From positions 222,723-286,722 of the forward strand of contig NZ_CANKXG010000006.1 of NCBI RefSeq assembly GCF_947487575.1: a stretch of DNA of 64,000 nt, written 5' to 3'. The notes under the pieces were generated by a model. It saw only the letters and a list, made by a program, of their open reading frames with translations. It had not been told where the DNA came from and searched no databases. Both the position numbers and the translations under genes were made by a program. Shown here in pieces: positions 46,574 to 54,597 of this stretch; position 1 is the first letter of the stretch; every line of letters begins with the position of its first letter. The DNA comes from an uncultured Algibacter sp. GTDB lineage: Bacteria; Bacteroidota; Bacteroidia; Flavobacteriales; Flavobacteriaceae.

Positions 46574-46772
46574 TGCCAACATTGGCTATAATTAATACGG
46601 GTTTTAGGCTTTCAGCGAGGGTCTGTGTATATTTAGAGTGTCCGCCAAATCTTTTGGATTTGGCTTTTTAAATAGAAAAAATAAAAACAAACAAAAAGAT
46701 TCGGCTAATCGCTTAAACGAAAACAAAAGGGCACTTTTATTCCCGTACTAATCATAGCCGAAGCCGTTAGGC
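46574..46772 (+). repeat. attC-like site 18 (long, 199 bp)
   Basis: TGCCAAC to GTTAGGC, the longest site. Stem GGCTATAATTAATACGGG / CCCGTACTAATCATAGCC with two A.C pairs at the conserved positions. The interior is expanded and unrelated, with the hairpin CCAAATC-TTTT-GGATTTGG. TAGTGCCAAC mirrors GTTGGCACTA. Confidence 0.85.
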
Positions 46773-46777
46773 AACAT

Positions 46778-46821
46778 TTGCACAAAACAAACTTTTTACT
46801 TACTTTTGACGTTAGTAACGT
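46778..46821 (+). promoter_or_regulatory. Promoter and operator of the HigBA cassette
   Basis: Bacteroidetes promoter elements TTG (46778-46780), 20 nt, TACTTTTG (46801-46808), just inside cassette 19. The palindrome ACGTTA-G-TAACGT (46809-46821) directly follows the -7 box, where an autorepressing antitoxin would bind. Confidence 0.65.
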
Positions 46822-46832
46822 AAAACAAAGGT

Positions 46833-47114
46833 ATGATTATTTCATTTGGCTCGAAAGAAACCGAAATGATTTGGAACGGTATTCGAGTAAAAAAAATGCC
46901 GATTGAAATTCAGAACGTTGGACGTCGGAAATTGAGAATGCTGAACAACTCGCAAGATATTATGGACTTAAGAGTTCCGCCTTCGAACCGACTTGAAAAA
47001 CTCTCTGGAAATCTAAAGGACTTTTATAGTATTCGGATTAACAAACAATGGCGAATCATTTTCAAATGGAAAAACGGAAACGCAAGCGAAGTGGAAATAA
47101 TCGACTATCATTAA
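46833..47114 (+). CDS. higB: Cassette 19: HigB/RelE-type toxin
   Basis: A 93-residue RelE-superfamily mRNA interferase of the HigB branch: WNGIRVKKMPIEIQNVGRRKLRMLNNSQDI, then DLRVPPSNRLEKLSGNLKDFYSIRINKQWRIIFKW and VEIIDYH. It would cleave ribosome-bound mRNA. The toxin gene precedes the antitoxin gene by 11 bp, the HigBA order. Confidence 0.92.
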   Translation: MIISFGSKETEMIWNGIRVKKMPIEIQNVGRRKLRMLNNSQDIMDLRVPPSNRLEKLSGNLKDFYSIRINKQWRIIFKWKNGNASEVEIIDYH

Positions 47115-47125
47115 AAAAGGACAAA

Positions 47126-47428
47126 ATGGAAAAGTTGGCAAATGTACATCCTGGCGAAGTCTTGAACTTGGAATTTCTTGAACCACTTGAAATCTCGGCT
47201 TACCGACTTTCAAAGGACTTGAAAATACCACAAACAAGAATTTCGGAAATAATAAAAGGGAGACGCAGAATAACTGCGGACACAGCATTAAGGTTAAGCA
47301 AGTATTTCGGAAATTCGGCCAAATTCTGGCTCGGACTTCAAGATGATTACGATATCGAAGAAGAACGTGACGAAAAACAGGCGGAATTGGACGAAATAAA
47401 ACAATACGGAAATAAAAACGTTGCCTAA
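47126..47428 (+). CDS. higA: Cassette 19: HigA-type antitoxin
   Basis: A 100-residue Xre-family antitoxin (VHPGEVLNLEFLEPLEISAYRLSKDLKIP, then RISEIIKGRRRITADTALRLSKYFG). ATG 47126 chosen; the upstream in-frame stretch overlaps the toxin. The stop codon lies inside attC-like site 19 (GTTGCCTAA), so the cassette end supplies it. It should bind HigB and repress the promoter at 46778. Confidence 0.92.
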   Translation: MEKLANVHPGEVLNLEFLEPLEISAYRLSKDLKIPQTRISEIIKGRRRITADTALRLSKYFGNSAKFWLGLQDDYDIEEERDEKQAELDEIKQYGNKNVA

Positions 47429-47554
47429 CAATGTATAAAAATAATAGCGGTTTAATCGCTAAAACCAAAGTAAGTAAACATAAAAAAGGTCTGTGTTAAA
47501 CTGAATGGTAAGTGCTTAAAAATCCGCTACTATTCTTATACTAGACCGTTATGC
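47423..47554 (+). repeat. attC-like site 19
   Basis: GCCTAAC to GTTATGC, 132 bp; stem GTATAAAAATAATAGCGG / CCGCTACTATTCTTATAC; interior related to site 10. GTTGCCTAAC mirrors GTTAGGCAAC. Confidence 0.9.
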
Positions 47555-47559
47555 ACAAT

Positions 47560-48222
47560 ATGAAAAATAGAGCCGATAAATTTTACGATAAATTAGCTGA
47601 ATCATATGACTTGCTGACTAAAAGTGGACCAAATGTCTGGACACCGCCAAAATTGATTGAATCTGAAGTATTCAACTTAATAAGTAAAAACTCAAAAATT
47701 ATAGACATAGGAATTGGAACTGGTCAAGCAATAGAAAAGGTCTACCAAACAAGAACTTTTTCTTCCATTACAGGTGTAGATATTTCTAAAAAGATGATTT
47801 CTATATGTAAAGAGAAATTTGATGGAATTGACTTAATTAAAATTGATTCTCTTTCTGACTTGAAAAAAATAAAAAATGCTTACGACTTAGTTATTTGTAG
47901 TGGAACTTTTGAATTTTTTGAGAATGCAGAGATATTCTTTGAACAATGTCATAGGCTTTTAAATAAATCAGGATATTTGATTTTCACATATGAACCTATC
48001 ATTTTATTTCACCTCATTCAAAAAGACGAGATTTCGAATAATATTTCTGGGAATTCAGAATTTCAAGTGGATGGCTTTTTCACAAAAAGATATAAACCAT
48101 CAACAATAAATAAACTTTTATCTTCTAACAAATTTAATGTATTGAAAGATGAGGAATTTATTTCCTACAAGAAAAATGATTCAAACATTATTTATCATTT
48201 AATAGTATGCAAGAAAATTTAA
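47560..48222 (+). CDS. Cassette 20: class I SAM methyltransferase
   Basis: A 220-residue methyltransferase: motif I KIIDIGIGTGQAIEKV, motif II ITGVDISKKMISICKEKF, then YDLVICSGTFEFFENAEIFFEQCHRLLNKSGYLIFTYEP. ATG 47560 is chosen; ATG 47551 lies inside the cassette boundary GTTATGC and is also in frame. Substrate unknown; it resembles small-molecule methyltransferases. Confidence 0.88.
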   Translation: MKNRADKFYDKLAESYDLLTKSGPNVWTPPKLIESEVFNLISKNSKIIDIGIGTGQAIEKVYQTRTFSSITGVDISKKMISICKEKFDGIDLIKIDSLSDLKKIKNAYDLVICSGTFEFFENAEIFFEQCHRLLNKSGYLIFTYEPIILFHLIQKDEISNNISGNSEFQVDGFFTKRYKPSTINKLLSSNKFNVLKDEEFISYKKNDSNIIYHLIVCKKI

Positions 48223-48749
48223 TTGAATTAATTGACCAAATATTACCAGGGCTTATTGTATTTGCAATTGGTCAAACCTTTTTACAGGTAATACTTAATA
48301 AAGACAAGATTGTTGAAATATTTGAGAGTATCAATAAATTCTCGCATATAAATGGCGAATGGCACCAATATCATTACAGTAGAGACAAGCAAGTTAATCC
48401 AAGAAAGTCTATTTGGATACATCATATCGATACGTTTAAAATTAATTGGTTGTTAAAAGTCAAAGGTAAAGGTGTTAATAGTCATTCAACTAAACTTGAT
48501 TATAAAATATCTGGAAAGATTTCTGATGATAAATTGTTTATGAAATACTCAAATAAAACAAGTAAAGAAACCCCTGTAAATATTGTAATTGAAAATTTAC
48601 TTTCGAAAGATTTATTGCAAGGGGTTTGGATTGGGTATGATTTTAATAAAGATTTTAGTATCGGCCCAATAATATATTCTAGAAAGGAAAAGACTGAAGA
48701 AGAACTTTCAACAATATTAAGAAGATATGATATCAATATTTTAAAATAA
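48207..48749 (+). CDS. Cassette 20: membrane-anchored hypothetical protein
   Basis: A 180-residue protein with one N-terminal membrane helix (about 12-31, LPGLIVFAIGQTFLQVIL) and a beta-rich domain with GEWHQYHYSRDK and LDYKISGKISDDKLFM. It overlaps the methyltransferase gene by 16 bp. No family recognised. Confidence 0.65.
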   Translation: MQENLIELIDQILPGLIVFAIGQTFLQVILNKDKIVEIFESINKFSHINGEWHQYHYSRDKQVNPRKSIWIHHIDTFKINWLLKVKGKGVNSHSTKLDYKISGKISDDKLFMKYSNKTSKETPVNIVIENLLSKDLLQGVWIGYDFNKDFSIGPIIYSRKEKTEEELSTILRRYDINILK

Positions 48750-48758
48750 AAATACTGT

Positions 48759-48889
48759 GCATAACATTGGCTATAAGTAATTGCTTGTTCTCGCCTACTT
48801 CTGAAAATCCTCGCGGATTTTCAGTTTGGTGTGTACTTGCAAGGTTAAGTGCTAAACCACGCAACTACTCATAACCGAGACCGTTAGCT
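48759..48889 (+). repeat. attC-like site 20
   Basis: GCATAAC to GTTAGCT, 131 bp; GGCTAT family; apex GAAAATCC-TCGC-GGATTTTC. TGTGCATAAC mirrors GTTATGCACA. Confidence 0.9.
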
Positions 48890-49248
48890 TTAATGCTAAA
48901 GGTCATTGCAAAACCTCAAATTTCGGGTTTAAATCAAAAGTCCTTTAAAGCGGAATTTGAAAATGAAATGTGGAATATTGAGCTGAATTATCACTCAAAC
49001 TCTGAATCGAACTGCGTCTGACTTTTTAGCTCGTTTACAGAATCGAAATCTGAATTGAAAAGCGGAATTTCACTCAATCGGAATATAGCAAATTACGGAA
49101 TTGCTAACTCGAAATCTGAATTATATATTGCGGAATTTGAGCAAGTTTGCGGAATTAAAATCGAGCTGAATAAAACATGAAAACGGAATTAAAAAGCCGA
49201 CTGAAATAAAATATTAACGAAAAAATAAACGGACAAAAAAGCACTAAA
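48890..49248 (+). other. Cassette 21: no clear gene
   Basis: 359 bp between two good sites. The longest + frame is 42 codons (48893-49021), with stops in all frames elsewhere. The region is rich in the words GCGGAATT, ATCGAAATCTGAATT and similar short near-repeats. It is either a decayed gene or a non-coding RNA cassette. The ends match (AAAGCTAAC / GTTAGCTTT), so the cassette is intact. Confidence 0.6.
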
Positions 49249-49380
49249 AGCTAACAATGTATAAAAATAATTGCGGTTTAGTGCTTAATCAAAGGTCGTT
49301 GCATGTTTGCTACGTCTGAATTTCCTTCGGAAATTCCTCGCTCGCAAACCCGCAACTATTCTTATACGCAAACGTTGCCA
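49249..49380 (+). repeat. attC-like site 21
   Basis: AGCTAAC to GTTGCCA, 132 bp; site 17 family, apex GAATTTCC-TTC-GGAAATTC. Confidence 0.9.
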
Positions 49381-49411
49381 TTCATTGGCGGAACGCACTC
49401 TGAACCTAAAA

Positions 49412-49789
49412 ATGACTGAATTGAAAATAACTGCTTTTTTGCCAAATACGAGATTTCTGTTTTTATTAATTTTTTCAATTTTGATAATGACAAATTGCAC
49501 TAACAAAACAAAATCTGACAAAAAAACTTCATCTATCTTAAAAATTTCGCAAACAGAATATGATTCAATAACTGAACTGAACTATTATTTAGGCACATAC
49601 CAAATCAAAGCCTTACACCATCTTGGGAAAAACTATAAAAACGTTCCGAGCAAAGGTCGGATTAGGATAACTAAGACAGGAATGAGATTAATAACTGATT
49701 TAGACTCATTAGAAAGTTTTGAAGCGAAACATAACAAATCAAATCTCATTGATATTTCAAAAGGAAAATTTGTATTTAAAGTAACATAA
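49412..49789 (+). CDS. Cassette 22: lipoprotein, possibly shortened
   Basis: A 125-residue lipoprotein; ATG 49412 is chosen because it gives a signal peptide ending at ILIMTNC, while the open frame upstream is the attC site. The sequence after the stop (49801-49899) could encode 32 more residues in another frame, so the gene may be a frameshifted remnant. No family recognised. Confidence 0.55.
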   Translation: MTELKITAFLPNTRFLFLLIFSILIMTNCTNKTKSDKKTSSILKISQTEYDSITELNYYLGTYQIKALHHLGKNYKNVPSKGRIRITKTGMRLITDLDSLESFEAKHNKSNLIDISKGKFVFKVT

Positions 49790-49800
49790 ACGAAGTTACA

Positions 49801-49899
49801 ATGTTAAGTTTTGAGGAAGAAAAAAATATGATTGTATTTTCTAATGGAACGGCAGAAAATAGCTTGACAACCATTTTTGTTTATATAAAAGAGAATTAG
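49801..49899 (+). pseudogene. Cassette 22: possible detached C-terminal fragment
   Basis: A 32-codon frame starting 12 bp after the lipoprotein stop (MLSFEEEKNMIVFSNGTAEN and so on). It reads like a normal protein but is very short. Either the frameshifted end of the upstream gene or a chance frame. Confidence 0.3.
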
Positions 49900-49973
49900 T
49901 GGAATAATAATCTGATTGAATTTACTCAAACGCTAAAAACTACGGATTTTAAACCGACAGAAAAACAACGAAA

Positions 49974-50107
49974 TGGCAACACAGTATATAAAAAATTGCT
50001 ATTTTGTGCTTAACCAATGGGAGTTGCTTTGTTTGCTAGCTTCTGATTTTCCTTCGGAAAATCCTCGCACACAAACACGCAACTTTTCATATACATAAAC
50101 GTTGTAG
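49974..50107 (+). repeat. attC-like site 22
   Basis: TGGCAAC to GTTGTAG, 134 bp; site 3 family. AATGGCAAC mirrors GTTGCCATT. Confidence 0.9.
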
Positions 50108-50119
50108 CCAATTTAGGAA

Positions 50120-50797
50120 ATGAAAGTAAGATTAGAAAAGAAAAATAGAGTTACTACAAGTTTTATTCAAATGGAAGTTGAAGGTCATTCTTTAACTGTT
50201 CACAATGGAAAAATTGGTAAAAGCGGTGTTGCTAAATCAAATAAACATTGTGGAACAAATGAAAAAGCCATAAAAGAGTTAAATGAAATTAAACAAGAAT
50301 ATCTTTCAAAAAAATATATTGAGGTAAAAGTCAAAAGACCTCTTGAAAGTGATAAAGTATATGATAAAGCAAAATGGCATTTTCGTGGAGATTTTCCAGA
50401 AGAGCTGGATATATTTCAAGGTTATGTTCATACAGGATTCTATTTAGCTTGGATAATCGAAAAAGATTTTTTTAATCCTGAAAATGATGAATTATTAATT
50501 AGTGAAGTTGAAAAAGTAAAAAACCGAAAAATAACTGGAGCGAAATTTTTTGAGGAAAATTTAGATGGAGTTTTATTAGAAGAAGATTTAACCCAAAAAG
50601 GAAATGATTTTACATTTGAATATTATGAAAAAGGTGAATTTATAGATGATTATTGTGAAAGTCTTGGAGGAGATTTACCAACTTTGTACCATATAGAAGA
50701 TAATTGGAATAATTACGATAAACTAAAACCAATTTTAGAAAGAAGATTTAAGAAGTGGGAAAAATCTAAACAACCAAAATGGTGGAAAAGAAAGTAA
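50120..50797 (+). CDS. Cassette 23: WGR-like domain plus DUF7832-like domain
   Basis: A 225-residue soluble protein. Residues 1-70 resemble a WGR module (SLTVHNGKIGKSGVAKSNKHCGTNEKAIKELNE). Residues about 75-225 (YDKAKWHFRGDFPEELDIFQGYVHTGFYLAWIIEKDF) match an uncharacterised family, DUF7832 to my recollection. WGR domains occur in DNA-break and poly-ADP-ribose proteins; function here is unknown. Confidence 0.6.
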   Translation: MKVRLEKKNRVTTSFIQMEVEGHSLTVHNGKIGKSGVAKSNKHCGTNEKAIKELNEIKQEYLSKKYIEVKVKRPLESDKVYDKAKWHFRGDFPEELDIFQGYVHTGFYLAWIIEKDFFNPENDELLISEVEKVKNRKITGAKFFEENLDGVLLEEDLTQKGNDFTFEYYEKGEFIDDYCESLGGDLPTLYHIEDNWNNYDKLKPILERRFKKWEKSKQPKWWKRK

Positions 50798-50805
50798 AAA
50801 ACTGG

Positions 50806-50937
50806 CTACAACAACGTGTATATTTTATTGCTTTCTTTTAGCCAACTTACGAAAATCCTCGCGGATTTTCTATTCAGTTTTTATTTGCTAAATTTACGCT
50901 AAACCAACGCAACAAAGCATACACAAACACGTTATGT
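50806..50937 (+). repeat. attC-like site 23
   Basis: CTACAAC to GTTATGT, 132 bp; stem GTGTATATTTTATTGC / GCAACAAAGCATACAC; apex GAAAATCC-TCGC-GGATTTTC. TGGCTACAAC mirrors GTTGTAGCCA. Confidence 0.9.
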
Positions 50938-50956
50938 GCAATTAATACCAACAAAT

Positions 50957-52765
50957 ATGAAAGAATTCAAAATAGAAAAAAACATAGAGAATCTGAATTC
51001 TTCATACATAAAAAGACTTCAAGAAATTTTACGAAGATTTGGATATCTAAACTTAGAAAAAGGGAATGAAGGAATATTTGATAGTAAAACGTCAGATAGT
51101 TTGAAAAAATTTCAAGAATGGAATAGAATACCAATTACTGGCACATTAGATATAGAGACTGTAAATTTACTGAATACTCCTAGATGTGGTAATGCAGATA
51201 TAACAAAAGGGATTAATAATATATGGAATAAATCAATCTTAACTTATTCTTTTATTGAATTGACCAATGATATAAACGAAGGTGAAATAAGGTTAGGAAT
51301 TAGAGATGCGTTTGATTTATGGCAAGAAGTTACCAATTTTCAATTTGAAGAATCCCTTAATAATCATAATGCTGATATAATTATTCGATTTGTTACTGGG
51401 AATCATGGTGATGGAAATACTTTTGATGGCCCAAATGGCATTTTAGCACATGCGTTCTACCCTCCACCAAATGGAGGTAATCTAGCCGGAGATATCCATT
51501 TTGATGACTCTGAACTTTGGACAATTCAAATTCCGACTCCTTTTAATAGGTTTGATTTAATAACAGTCGCTACACACGAAATTGGTCATTCTCTTGGGTT
51601 AGATCATTCATCCAATCCAAATGCGATAATGAAACCTTTCTACTCTGGAATTCAACGCCATTTAGATATAGATGACATAATAAGAATTCAATCACTTTAT
51701 GGTTTCGGTTGGAACCCTATCTATCAGCAAATTGACCCAGGTAATGGAATTGGAGGATTTGATTTAAAATCTCGTTTTGACAAAGCTTTTGCATTCGATT
51801 ACAATGGGACTGGAAAACTTGATCATATAGCTCTATATAGACCTGGCAAAGGTGCATTCTTCATCATAAAAAATGATAATGGTATTTTCTCTCCTGTTTA
51901 TCAACAAATTGACCCAGGAAATGGGATTGGAGGCTTTGACTTAAAATCTCGTCACGACAAAGCTTTTGCCTTCGATTATAACGGAACAGGAAAACTTGAC
52001 CATATAGTTCTTTACAGACCTGGCAAAGGTGCATTCTTTATCATAAAAAATGATAATGGTATTTTCTCTCCTGTTTACCAACAAATTGATCCAGGAAATG
52101 GAATTGGTGGATATGATTTAAAGTCTACAGCAGATAGAGCTTTTGCTTTTGATTATAATGGAACTGGAAAACTTGACCATATAGTTCTATATAGACCTGG
52201 TAAAGGTGGTATTTTTATATTAAAAAATGATAATGGGAATTTTTATCCTGTATATAAACAACATGACCCAGGAAATGGAATTGGAGGGTTTGATTTAAAA
52301 TCCATAGCAGATAGAGCTTTTGCTTTTGATTATAATGGAACTGGAAAACTTGACCACATAGTTCTTTATAGACCTGGAACAGGTGCATTCTTTATTATTA
52401 AAAATGACAGCGGAAATTTCTATCCAGTTTATGAACAGATCGCTCCTGGCAATGGAATTGGAGGCTTTGACTTAAAATCTCCTTACGACAAAGCCTTTGC
52501 TTTTGATTATGATAAAAGTGGAAAACTTGACCACATTGTTTTATATAGATCGGGAAAAGGTACTTTTTGGGTTTTGCATATTCAGAATGGTGTAATTACT
52601 CCGAAGTATTTTCATGGAGATCCAGGTAATGGAATTGGAGGGTTTGATTTAAAATCTAAAGCAGATAGAGCTTTTGCTTTTGATTATAATGGAACTGGAA
52701 AAAATGACCATGTTGTTCTATATAGACCTGGAAAAGGTGCATGCTTTATAATTGAAAAAGAATAA
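50957..52765 (+). CDS. Cassette 24: matrixin metalloprotease with six 59-residue repeats
   Basis: A 602-residue protein; start ATG 50957. A peptidoglycan-binding-like domain (about 10-72) is followed by PRCGNAD (75-81), a cysteine-switch motif like that of matrix metalloprotease propeptides, and a catalytic domain with HEIGHSLGLDH (207-217). From about 255 come six tandem units starting at DPGNGIGGFDLKS, each exactly 59 residues, with FDYNGTGKLDHIVLYRPGKG as in FG-GAP/VCBS-like propeller repeats. No signal peptide is visible, which is odd for this family. Confidence 0.9.
   Translation: MKEFKIEKNIENLNSSYIKRLQEILRRFGYLNLEKGNEGIFDSKTSDSLKKFQEWNRIPITGTLDIETVNLLNTPRCGNADITKGINNIWNKSILTYSFIELTNDINEGEIRLGIRDAFDLWQEVTNFQFEESLNNHNADIIIRFVTGNHGDGNTFDGPNGILAHAFYPPPNGGNLAGDIHFDDSELWTIQIPTPFNRFDLITVATHEIGHSLGLDHSSNPNAIMKPFYSGIQRHLDIDDIIRIQSLYGFGWNPIYQQIDPGNGIGGFDLKSRFDKAFAFDYNGTGKLDHIALYRPGKGAFFIIKNDNGIFSPVYQQIDPGNGIGGFDLKSRHDKAFAFDYNGTGKLDHIVLYRPGKGAFFIIKNDNGIFSPVYQQIDPGNGIGGYDLKSTADRAFAFDYNGTGKLDHIVLYRPGKGGIFILKNDNGNFYPVYKQHDPGNGIGGFDLKSIADRAFAFDYNGTGKLDHIVLYRPGTGAFFIIKNDSGNFYPVYEQIAPGNGIGGFDLKSPYDKAFAFDYDKSGKLDHIVLYRSGKGTFWVLHIQNGVITPKYFHGDPGNGIGGFDLKSKADRAFAFDYNGTGKNDHVVLYRPGKGACFIIEKE
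51734..52765 (+). repeat. Six in-frame 177-bp tandem repeats in the matrixin gene
   Basis: Unit starts at 51734, 51911, 52088, 52265, 52442 and 52619, all exactly 177 bp apart. The first four units are very alike at DNA level, suggesting recent expansion or gene conversion; units 5 and 6 diverge more. Confidence 0.9.
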
Positions 52766-52772
52766 TAACAGC

Positions 52773-52905
52773 ACATAACAACGTGTATATTTAATTGCTT
52801 GCTTCTAGCCTACTTGGTAATTCCTTCGGAATTTCCTCTAGTTCATTCCCTTTTGCTAAATTAGTTGCTGAAACACGCAACTAACCATACACAAACACGT
52901 TACTT
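52773..52905 (+). repeat. attC-like site 24
   Basis: ACATAAC to GTTACTT, 133 bp; stem GTGTATATTTAATTGC / GCAACTAACCATACAC; apex GAAATTCC / GGAATT type. GCACATAAC mirrors GTTATGTGC. Confidence 0.9.
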
Positions 52906-53252
52906 TTAATGGTACGACATCAAAATTTCGGCAGTATTAAAATTCTCGTGGCTGACTTTTTAAATGAAAAATTACGCACTCAGACGGAATGCTCACTCAG
53001 GTGTGAATTGAAAAAATAAAAACTTACTCAGGTGCGAATTTTATCACTCAGACGGAATGCTTACTCATGACCGAATTGAATAACTTTAAAATTAAAAAAA
53101 CTCACTCAGACAGACTTTTTACTCGGTCGGATTTACTTTGTATAAATTTTTATAGGTAAATTGTAAACTCATAGTTAAGTTGAAAATTTAGAAGATTGAA
53201 TTTTTAAAACTCAGTGTTTGAATTTATAGTTTGCGGAATTGAAAACCACAAA
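52906..53252 (+). other. Cassette 25: no gene, internal short repeats
   Basis: 347 bp with no frame above about 40 codons. It contains near-direct repeats: ACTCAGACGGAATGCT occurs at about 52979 and 53036, and ACTCAGGTG(T/C)GAATT at about 53005 and 53025. Possibly a non-coding RNA or decayed cargo. Cassette ends match (AAAAGTAAC / GTTACTTTT). Confidence 0.6.
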
Positions 53253-53384
53253 AAGTAACAATGGCTATATTTCAAACTGGGCTAAGCGCTTTTTCTATGT
53301 AAAATATTAATTTTAAAAATTTATCTCTGGCTGACTGGTTAGCGTATAACTTCCCAGTCCGAAATCATAGCCGAGACGTTGTGG
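53253..53384 (+). repeat. attC-like site 25
   Basis: AAGTAAC to GTTGTGG, 132 bp; GGCTAT / ATAGCC and CTGGG / CCCAG stem parts separated by a small bulge; the interior is unlike other sites. Confidence 0.85.
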
Positions 53385-53417
53385 TGCATTTACCACTCAA
53401 ACTTCTGAATTGAATAA

Positions 53418-53888
53418 ATGAAAAAATTAATATTTCGATTGACCTTTCCTTTGACTTTGATTTCATTCGGAATTATAACAAAATGGTCGTACGGAATTGT
53501 AATTGACGGAACAGATGAGTTTTTATATGGATTTCCTCTTATTTATAAATGTGACGGATTTCATACTTCTTTATCAACCCAATATTTTCTAACTGAAATT
53601 ATAGTTAATTTATTGACTTATTTTGCATTTTGGTTAATTCTAACATTAATTATAAACCGAATTTGGACAATTAATATTCCGAAACGTATTTCGAAAATAT
53701 TTTGGATTGTATATTCAGTTTTATTTTTAGGGTTTATCTATTTATCAAATGACTTGGATGACCAATATTTAACAAAACGTGATTTTGAAATTAAAATATT
53801 TGACAGCGGAATTTCAATTTTCGGAATCCACGATACCGACAGAGAAAAATATCAATCCAAAATAAAAAATGAAATTGAGAATCAATGA
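53418..53888 (+). CDS. Cassette 26: three-helix membrane protein
   Basis: A 156-residue protein with membrane helices at about 7-28, 58-80 and 93-110 and a short soluble tail. No family recognised. It overlaps the next gene by 4 bp (ATGA). Confidence 0.65.
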   Translation: MKKLIFRLTFPLTLISFGIITKWSYGIVIDGTDEFLYGFPLIYKCDGFHTSLSTQYFLTEIIVNLLTYFAFWLILTLIINRIWTINIPKRISKIFWIVYSVLFLGFIYLSNDLDDQYLTKRDFEIKIFDSGISIFGIHDTDREKYQSKIKNEIENQ

Positions 53889-54280
53889 AAAAAGGTTTTG
53901 TAAAAATACTTGAATGTTTTAATATCCCTGAATTTGGACTTATAACTGAATTGCAACATAATGAAAATGGAATTCCACCAAACACTGAAATCCTCAAATC
54001 AGAAACTGAAGAATCTTGGGTTGTAAAAAGACGTGTTCTTTCTGGAATACTTCTCGTTGAGGGTTTAGAAACTAAATTTGACTGCGAAACTGAATCTGAA
54101 CATATAAGTAATAGATATAAAACTGCTGATGAACTAAAAGTTGCCATAGAAAAAGAATTGGAAAAAAGAAAAAATAAAATCTATTGGTATTTACTTAAAC
54201 CTAAGAATAAAAAACAAAAAGTGAAACCTGAAATTGGAACTGAATTAAAAATAAAAACGACACCACAACACCGTATATAA
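53885..54280 (+). CDS. Cassette 26: soluble hypothetical protein
   Basis: A 131-residue basic protein (IPEFGLITELQHNENGIPPNTEILKSETEESWVVKRR), beta-rich at the N-terminus and Lys-rich after 100. Translationally coupled to the membrane gene. The stop codon lies inside attC-like site 26, so the last five residues are site-encoded. No family recognised. Confidence 0.62.
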   Translation: MKKGFVKILECFNIPEFGLITELQHNENGIPPNTEILKSETEESWVVKRRVLSGILLVEGLETKFDCETESEHISNRYKTADELKVAIEKELEKRKNKIYWYLLKPKNKKQKVKPEIGTELKIKTTPQHRI

Positions 54281-54394
54281 TTTATTGCTAGTTCTAGCCT
54301 ACTTACGAAAGTCCTCGCGGACTTTCTTGGTCGGTAATTATTTGCTAAATAGGTGCTTGAAACACGCAACAAACCATATACAAACCCGTTGGAG
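54263..54394 (+). repeat. attC-like site 26
   Basis: CCACAAC to GTTGGAG, 132 bp; site 4 family. CACCACAAC mirrors GTTGTGGTG. It leads into the second gene-less cassette. Confidence 0.9.
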
Positions 54395-54518
54395 TGAATT
54401 CCTGCGTCATTCACTCCAACGTCCCCGCGAATAAGATTTGGAGCGACTGCCAAAAGGCACTCACACCAACAACGAATAAAATTCATTGAAACAAATCTTA
54501 TTCGCGGGGACGTTGCCA
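54388..54518 (+). repeat. Cassette 27: gene-less palindromic cassette, copy 2 (site 27 at 54414-54518)
   Basis: Same sequence as copy 1 (43483) throughout, including the 20-bp perfect stem GTCCCCGCGAATAAGATTTG. The following cassette begins GTTGCCA. Confidence 0.85.
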
Positions 54519-54597
54519 TTCATTGCGGAACGCACTCTGAACGAAAAAAATCTAACTGAATCATATAAATAAATTAAACTCATAAATAATTGTAGAT

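Noticed and set aside
48893..49021. A 42-codon gene in cassette 21
   Set aside because: Short, no initiation context, no family resemblance; noted only as the longest frame.
54181..54519. Reverse-strand reading frames across the gene-less element (also at 43318 and 56121)
   Set aside because: The repeated peptide arises from translating the palindromic element; no start context or homology.
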